Source: KBS-96 sp049585195 (GTDB lineage Bacteria; Acidobacteriota; Terriglobia; Bryobacterales; Bryobacteraceae). From it: a DNA stretch of 27,837 nt. The notes below the pieces were generated by a model, which saw only the letters and a list, made by a program, of their open reading frames with translations, was not told where the DNA came from and ran no database searches. Made by a program: the position numbers and the translations under genes. Shown here piece after piece: positions 24,312 to 27,837 of the stretch. The stretch covers positions 1 to 27,837 of the forward strand of contig JBAUZG010000289.1 in NCBI GenBank assembly GCA_049585195.1. The letters are read 5' to 3'. How positions within the stretch are numbered: position 1 is the first letter of the stretch; every line of letters begins with the position of its first letter.

Positions 24312-25187
24312 ATGAATATTCATCGTATTGCGGTGTTGCTGTCAATTCTGAGCTGCGCTTCCCTTCATGCGCAGTCTCTGCCGGTCAAATGGGAGGAACT
24401 GACCGCTGCCGATTTTGTGAAAGCGTTGGAGAAGACTCAAGAGACCTGTGTTCTGCCGTTCGGGATTCTGGAGAAGCATGGTCCGCAGCTTCCGCTTGGC
24501 ACGGACTTGCTAAATGTTCGGTATGCTTCGCTGCACGGAGCGGAGGAAGAATACGCGGTGGTTTTTCCCGAGTATTACTTCGGACAGATTTTCGAGGCTA
24601 AACACGAGCCGGGAACAGTGGCATACAGCGCGCACCTACAGCTCGAACTGTTGCAAGAAACGACCGATGAGATGGGGCGGAATGGCTGCAAGAAGATCGT
24701 CATCGTGAATGGCCACGGCGGCAATAATCATTTACTTCCTTATTTCGCGCAGACGCAGATGGCGTCGCCGCACGATTATGTTGTGTACGTGTACTGGCCG
24801 GACACAGAGGAGAGAAATCCGCCGGGTCGCCCGGCTCTGCACACGAAGACCGACGCCCATGCCGGTGAATCGGAGACATCTCACACCATGGTGGCGCGGC
24901 CGGACCTGGTGCATCTCGACCGCGCGAAAAGCGAGGATGGGTCTGACCAGAACCGTCTCGATTTACCGAAGAGCCTATATACAGGCATCTGGTGGTACGC
25001 CAAATTTCCGAATCACTATGCGGGCGACGCGAGTTACGCGAACACGCAATTAGGAGAATTCGATATGAAAGCCTGGGCGCACGGAATAGCGGGAGCGATT
25101 CGGGCCGCGAAAGCCGACAACGTCAGCCTGCGATTGCAAAAGGAATTCTACGAGAAGTCGACGCATCCGATTGACACCAAGCAGTAG
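24312..25187 (+). CDS. Exported creatininase-family metallohydrolase
   Basis: A dinuclear metal amidohydrolase of the creatininase/creatinine amidohydrolase family; relatives include the mycofactocin peptidase MftE and formamide hydrolases, so the substrate is open. Seen: a signal peptide (residues 1-20, ending LHA), unusual for this mostly cytoplasmic family; metal ligands in GILEKHGPQLPLGTD (E54, H56, D65), NGHGGN with H135, and HAGESETS (about 183-190). Length 291 aa including the signal is normal. The ATG at 24312 places the signal peptide at the N-terminus; the frame is open upstream for 200 codons, but that part lies antisense to the MEMO gene and is rejected. No clear Shine-Dalgarno. 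It ends 15 bp before the convergent lactonase gene. Confidence 0.9.
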   Translation: MNIHRIAVLLSILSCASLHAQSLPVKWEELTAADFVKALEKTQETCVLPFGILEKHGPQLPLGTDLLNVRYASLHGAEEEYAVVFPEYYFGQIFEAKHEPGTVAYSAHLQLELLQETTDEMGRNGCKKIVIVNGHGGNNHLLPYFAQTQMASPHDYVVYVYWPDTEERNPPGRPALHTKTDAHAGESETSHTMVARPDLVHLDRAKSEDGSDQNRLDLPKSLYTGIWWYAKFPNHYAGDASYANTQLGEFDMKAWAHGIAGAIRAAKADNVSLRLQKEFYEKSTHPIDTKQ

Positions 25188-25202
25188 CGAGCCGCCGCAC
25201 TC

Positions 25203-26360
25203 TTACACAAACAAAATGGAGACCGCCTGATCGATGCTCGTGGTTTTCCCTGCCGGACTCAGCATTCCGGTCTCGAGATCGCGCCGGAACAGCGAGATGG
25301 TGCCAATCATCTGATTACCGACCAAAACCCAGCGGCCCGTCGGATCGAGCGTAAAGTTGCGCGGCTCGCGGCCGGGCGTTGCCGCGAAACCAAGCGAGGT
25401 GAGAGTGCCGCGCGCGCGATCGACGGCGAACATGGCGATACTGTTGTGGCCGCGATTCGACGAATACACAAACCTGCCGGTTGGATCGACCACGATCTCT
25501 GCGGCCGTACTTTTACCATGAAAATCTTGGGGAAGCGCGGAAATATTTTGAATGGAAGTCAACGTGCCAGTTTGGCTGTCCCACCCGAGCACATCGACGG
25601 TAGACGCCATCTCGTTCACGGAATAGGCAAACGGCTCTTTCGGATGAAACGCGAGGTGACGGGGGCCCGAGCCAGGTTTCGCGCTCCAATACGGCGGATC
25701 GTTCGGCGTCAGCTTGGCGGTTGCCGGATCGAGCCGGTAGACCACAATGCGATCGAGACCCAGATCGTTTACAAGAACGTAGCGATTATCGGGTGAAACA
25801 GTCGTGCAATGTGCGTGGGGCCCTTCTTGCCGCTTAGCATCTGGACCATGCCCCGAAAACTGGAACTGAGATACAGGAGCGCCGATGAGGCCCGCAGGAC
25901 TCAGACGAAAAGAAGCTGCGCTTCCACTGCCGTAGTTGGCGACAAACAGGTCGGACCCGGTGTGGTCTACAGCGAGATGACAAGGACCGGAGCCGCCAGA
26001 AGCGACCGAATTCAGTGGTTTCACTTTGGCAGTAAGGTGATCGATAGCAAAACCGGAAACAAGTCCGCTGTGCGTGCCCTGATAATTCGACTCTTCATTC
26101 ACAGCGTATAGGAAACGGTGATTGGCTGAAAGCGCCAGGTAGGTAGGGTTTGGCGTCTCCGCCACGAGGCCAAGCGGCATCAAGTCGCCCGACTCGCTTT
26201 GAAAGCGGAAGGCATAGATCCCTTTGCTGGTCTTGTTGGTATAAGTACCCACGTACAGCAAGTAGCCAGATGGGGTGGTTTGGGCTGATAGCGGCCGGCT
26301 TCGCAGCAGCATTGGAGTCAGTGAAGAAGCTAATATCGATCGCCGTGTGATTCGGTCCAT
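25203..26360 (-). CDS. Tat-exported lactonase-family seven-bladed beta-propeller
   Basis: A lactonase / 6-phosphogluconolactonase-like (PF10282) beta-propeller. Cytoplasmic relatives open 6-phosphogluconolactone; this one is exported, so its substrate is likely another lactone or sugar derivative. Seen: a twin-arginine leader (DRITRRSILASSLTPMLL, residues 2-19) and repeated propeller blades with YVGTYTNKTSKGIYAFRF, NPTYLALSANHRFLYAVNEE, GPCHLAVDHTGSDLFVANYGSGS, GPHAHCTTVSPDNRYVLVNDLG, GSGPRHLAFHPKEPFAYSVNE and EPRNFTLDPTGRWVLVGNQ. The strongly conserved His of the PHAH and CHLA/RHLA turns is present. Length 385 aa is normal. The ATG at 26360 has a weak GAGAAAG upstream. It converges with the creatininase-like gene. 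Confidence 0.92.
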   Translation of the reverse strand: MDRITRRSILASSLTPMLLRSRPLSAQTTPSGYLLYVGTYTNKTSKGIYAFRFQSESGDLMPLGLVAETPNPTYLALSANHRFLYAVNEESNYQGTHSGLVSGFAIDHLTAKVKPLNSVASGGSGPCHLAVDHTGSDLFVANYGSGSAASFRLSPAGLIGAPVSQFQFSGHGPDAKRQEGPHAHCTTVSPDNRYVLVNDLGLDRIVVYRLDPATAKLTPNDPPYWSAKPGSGPRHLAFHPKEPFAYSVNEMASTVDVLGWDSQTGTLTSIQNISALPQDFHGKSTAAEIVVDPTGRFVYSSNRGHNSIAMFAVDRARGTLTSLGFAATPGREPRNFTLDPTGRWVLVGNQMIGTISLFRRDLETGMLSPAGKTTSIDQAVSILFV

Positions 26361-26480
26361 GCTTTCTCGATCTTACCCCTGCGCACTGGGAAGCTTAGTA
26401 CTCCGAATAACTGGCTAAGTGTTCTATATTGTGAGGACCCGGTTCGCCGGACAAACGCGACTGCTGCTCAGTTCGCACTT

Positions 26481-26693
26481 ATGCTTCGGAGCTCAAATTC
26501 CGCGCCAGCTGCCGTTAAACCTGGTTGGCTGTCTTGGATATTAGGCATAATCCTCTGGTTGGTTATCGTCATATGCGGAATTGGCCTTTTGTGCATGGAC
26601 TACGTTTGCCAAGTTTTAAAACGGCCGCGCAGACATGGCGCCCTAGCTCGTCGCAACGCTACACATGCACAGGCTAACCCGGCCGAGAGATGA
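26481..26693 (+). CDS. Possible small single-pass membrane protein
   Basis: A 70-codon open frame from ATG 26481 with one strongly hydrophobic stretch (about 18-42, GWLSWILGIILWLVIVICGIGLL) followed by a basic, Arg-rich tail. The positive-inside pattern would place the C-terminus in the cytoplasm. There is no Shine-Dalgarno ahead of the start and I recognise no family. It could be a real small membrane protein or a chance frame in non-coding DNA. Confidence 0.3.
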   Translation: MLRSSNSAPAAVKPGWLSWILGIILWLVIVICGIGLLCMDYVCQVLKRPRRHGALARRNATHAQANPAER

Positions 26694-26768
26694 CGCCGGT
26701 TCGCCGCGCCTCTGGCCGCAATTTTTGCCAAGAATGCGCCTCCGTCCGCGTTCTATAACAGTTTTAGA

Positions 26769-26790
26769 AACCGCTCGCATGGCAGCGGTT
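26769..26790. other. Hairpin in leader region of DinB-family gene
   Basis: AACCGCT (26769-26775) pairs with AGCGGTT (26784-26790) around CGCATGGC, about 43 bp before the DinB-family start codon. No T-tract follows, so a leader hairpin is as likely as a terminator. Confidence 0.4.
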
Positions 26791-26833
26791 CTTGAATTTG
26801 CGGCGAGAACAATCAATCGAGAAAGGAGCAGCG

Positions 26834-27310
26834 ATGAAAGACGATAAGGTTCTGCGAGAGCATCTGATCAATCTGCTCAAGGGCGAAGGAGCTCACGTAG
26901 ATTTTGAGGGAGCGATCAAGGATATGCCCGCATCGCTTCAGGGCAAAAGGCCGAACGGGGCGGAGCATTCACCCTGGGAGGTACTCGAGCACATGCGCAT
27001 TGCGCAGTGGGACATCCTGGAGTTCACCCGAAACGCCAAGCATGTCTCACCCGAGTTCCCTAGCGGTTATTGGCCAAGCGCGCAGACTCCGCCGAATGCC
27101 AACGCCTGGGCGAAGAGTGCTGAGGCGTTTCGCGCCGACCTTGCGGCGGTGGTTGAATTGGTCGAGAACAAATCAACAGATTTGGCCGCACCAATACCGC
27201 ACGGCGATGGCAAAACGATCTTGCGCGAGGTGTTGCTTGTAGCAGATCACAACGCGTACCACCTGGGAGAGCTCGTGCTGCTGCGCCGTCTGCTTGGCGC
27301 CTGGCAGTAA
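26834..27310 (+). CDS. DinB-family metal-binding four-helix-bundle protein
   Basis: A DinB/YfiT-like protein; members with known function include thiol-dependent S-transferases, but most have none assigned. Seen: the predicted metal-binding triad H53 (in WEVLEHMR), H139 and H143 (in ADHNAYHLGEL), within an all-helical 158-residue chain. The ATG at 26834 follows GAAAGGAG (26821-26828) at good spacing, which decides it over the upstream in-frame codon at 26792. The gene stands alone between two hairpins and is followed by a converging VOC-family gene. Confidence 0.88.
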   Translation: MKDDKVLREHLINLLKGEGAHVDFEGAIKDMPASLQGKRPNGAEHSPWEVLEHMRIAQWDILEFTRNAKHVSPEFPSGYWPSAQTPPNANAWAKSAEAFRADLAAVVELVENKSTDLAAPIPHGDGKTILREVLLVADHNAYHLGELVLLRRLLGAWQ

Positions 27311-27330
27311 CACCGTTTTGGCGAATTGCG

Positions 27331-27353
27331 AGGCCCCCGCAGGCTGGGGGCCT
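27331..27353. terminator. Strong hairpin between convergent DinB and VOC genes
   Basis: AGGCCCCC (27331-27338) pairs perfectly with GGGGGCCT (27346-27353) around GCAGGCT. It sits 20 bp after the DinB stop and 38 bp before the VOC gene's 3' end, a position suited to a bidirectional terminator. Neither side has a T-tract, so termination would be atypical. Confidence 0.55.
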
Positions 27354-27391
27354 GGTCCACAAGAAGCGGAGAAAGCGGCAATGGAGCCGGT

Positions 27392-27837
27392 TTAACTGCC
27401 TTGTGCAGCCGATTGGCTCATCTGAGCCATAGCCGCTTTCGCGCGCTTTTCCATTTCCGCCGGCGCAACATCCTCGACGTGGGTTGCCACCGCCCAAGAA
27501 TGGCCGAATGGGTCGGTAAGCCTCCCGTAGCGGTCGCCCCAGAACATGTCCGCCGGAGCCGCGTCGCTGCGTGCTCCTGCATTGAGCGCTTGCTTAAAAA
27601 CGGAGTCAACGTCTTCGACGTACAAGAATATGCTGACGGGCGAGCCGCCCAGCGTTTTTGGCGATTTGTTTCCCATCATTTCATCCGAAATCATGATCAT
27701 CGAATCGCCAATCTTCAACTCTGCATGGCCAATCTTTCCTCCTGGAGCGCCCATTCGCGTTAGTTCCTTTGCTCCGAAGGCTTGTTTATAAAAATCAATG
27801 GCGCGCGTCGCATCGTTTACAACAAGGTAAGGCGTTA
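27392..27837 (-). CDS. VOC/PhnB-like glyoxalase-superfamily protein, 5' end outside window
   Basis: A vicinal-oxygen-chelate superfamily protein of the PhnB/3-demethylubiquinone-9 methyltransferase-like type; no specific reaction can be assigned. The visible 147 residues begin TPYLVVNDATRAIDFYKQAF and continue through IGHAELKIGDSMIMISDE, SIFLYVEDVDSVFKQALNAG and WGDRYGRLTDPFGHSWAVATH, which are family blocks. The first in-frame ATG (27754) is internal: reading 27 more codons to the window edge gives typical family sequence, so the gene is cut by the window boundary and its start is not visible. It is convergent with the DinB-family gene. Confidence 0.9.
   Translation of the reverse strand, partial: TPYLVVNDATRAIDFYKQAFGAKELTRMGAPGGKIGHAELKIGDSMIMISDEMMGNKSPKTLGGSPVSIFLYVEDVDSVFKQALNAGARSDAAPADMFWGDRYGRLTDPFGHSWAVATHVEDVAPAEMEKRAKAAMAQMSQSAAQGS

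Larger units (their letters stand above)
26361..26833. other. Sparse region between lactonase and DinB genes
   Basis: This 473-bp stretch holds no confident gene. It contains a 70-codon open frame (26481-26693), a hairpin at 26769-26790, an AT-rich TATATT at 26425-26430 that could serve a promoter, and the GAAAGGAG ribosome-binding site of the DinB-family gene at 26821-26828. No tRNA or conserved RNA was recognised. Confidence 0.6.

Noticed and set aside
27392..27754. A complete VOC gene starting at ATG 27754
   Set aside because: Reading on to the window edge gives 27 more codons of typical VOC N-terminal sequence, so the gene is truncated by the boundary.

Overview
The window reads as a chromosomal segment of an Acidobacteriota bacterium, probably a soil-type Bryobacterales/Solibacter-like lineage. 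The evidence is indirect. Coding is dense and moderately GC-rich. Secreted hydrolases, TPR proteins and Tat/Sec-exported enzymes are abundant. There is a PadR gene coupled to a gene carrying the N-terminal 'prefix' seen on acidobacterial MacB-like permeases. Multi-stem GC-rich palindromes lie between genes, and lpxD points to a lipid A-bearing, Gram-negative envelope. No 16S rRNA, tRNA, insertion sequence, phage gene or CRISPR array was seen, so the assignment is inference.

Layout. 1-4.8 kb (+): three exported carbohydrate proteins, a GH144-type glucanase, a GH37 trehalase and a DUF1080 (3-keto-disaccharide hydrolase type) protein; the last two overlap by ATGA. 4.8-8.1 kb (-): an xseB-ispA-tlyA housekeeping operon followed by a DoxX-like membrane protein; dxs, often found between ispA and tlyA, is absent. 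8.2-10.8 kb (+): an exported M20 metallopeptidase and a FecR-domain protein with an aromatic and His/Gly-rich tail. 10.9-12.7 kb (-): a PadR regulator overlapping a membrane-anchored S41 protease, with four regularly spaced TCGA boxes upstream. 12.9-16.9 kb (-): a translationally coupled trio of beta-carbonic anhydrase, bestrophin-type channel and GH95-like glycosidase. 17.1-19.2 kb (-): an exported TPR protein and a MacB-like permease with no ATPase nearby. 19.5-23.0 kb (+): a TPR/carboxypeptidase-regulatory-domain protein, a small YHS-like membrane protein, lpxD and a LOG-family protein. 23.0-24.3 kb (-): a MEMO/AmmeMemoRadiSam-B protein whose N-terminus looks like a PqqD-type winged helix. 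24.3-25.2 kb (+): an exported creatininase-family hydrolase, divergent from the MEMO gene. 25.2-26.4 kb (-): a Tat-exported lactonase-type beta-propeller. 26.4-27.8 kb: a sparse stretch, a DinB-family gene and the 5'-truncated end of a VOC/PhnB-like gene.

How the genes work together. The left end looks like periplasmic scavenging of beta-1,2-glucan and trehalose. The carbonic anhydrase and bestrophin pair suggests coupled CO2/bicarbonate interconversion and anion flux. The most unusual items are the carbonic anhydrase-bestrophin-GH95 coupling, the probable PqqD-like/MEMO fusion facing a creatininase homologue, the PadR/prefix-S41 protease module, and a GC-rich palindrome read in frame as part of the GH144 leader.
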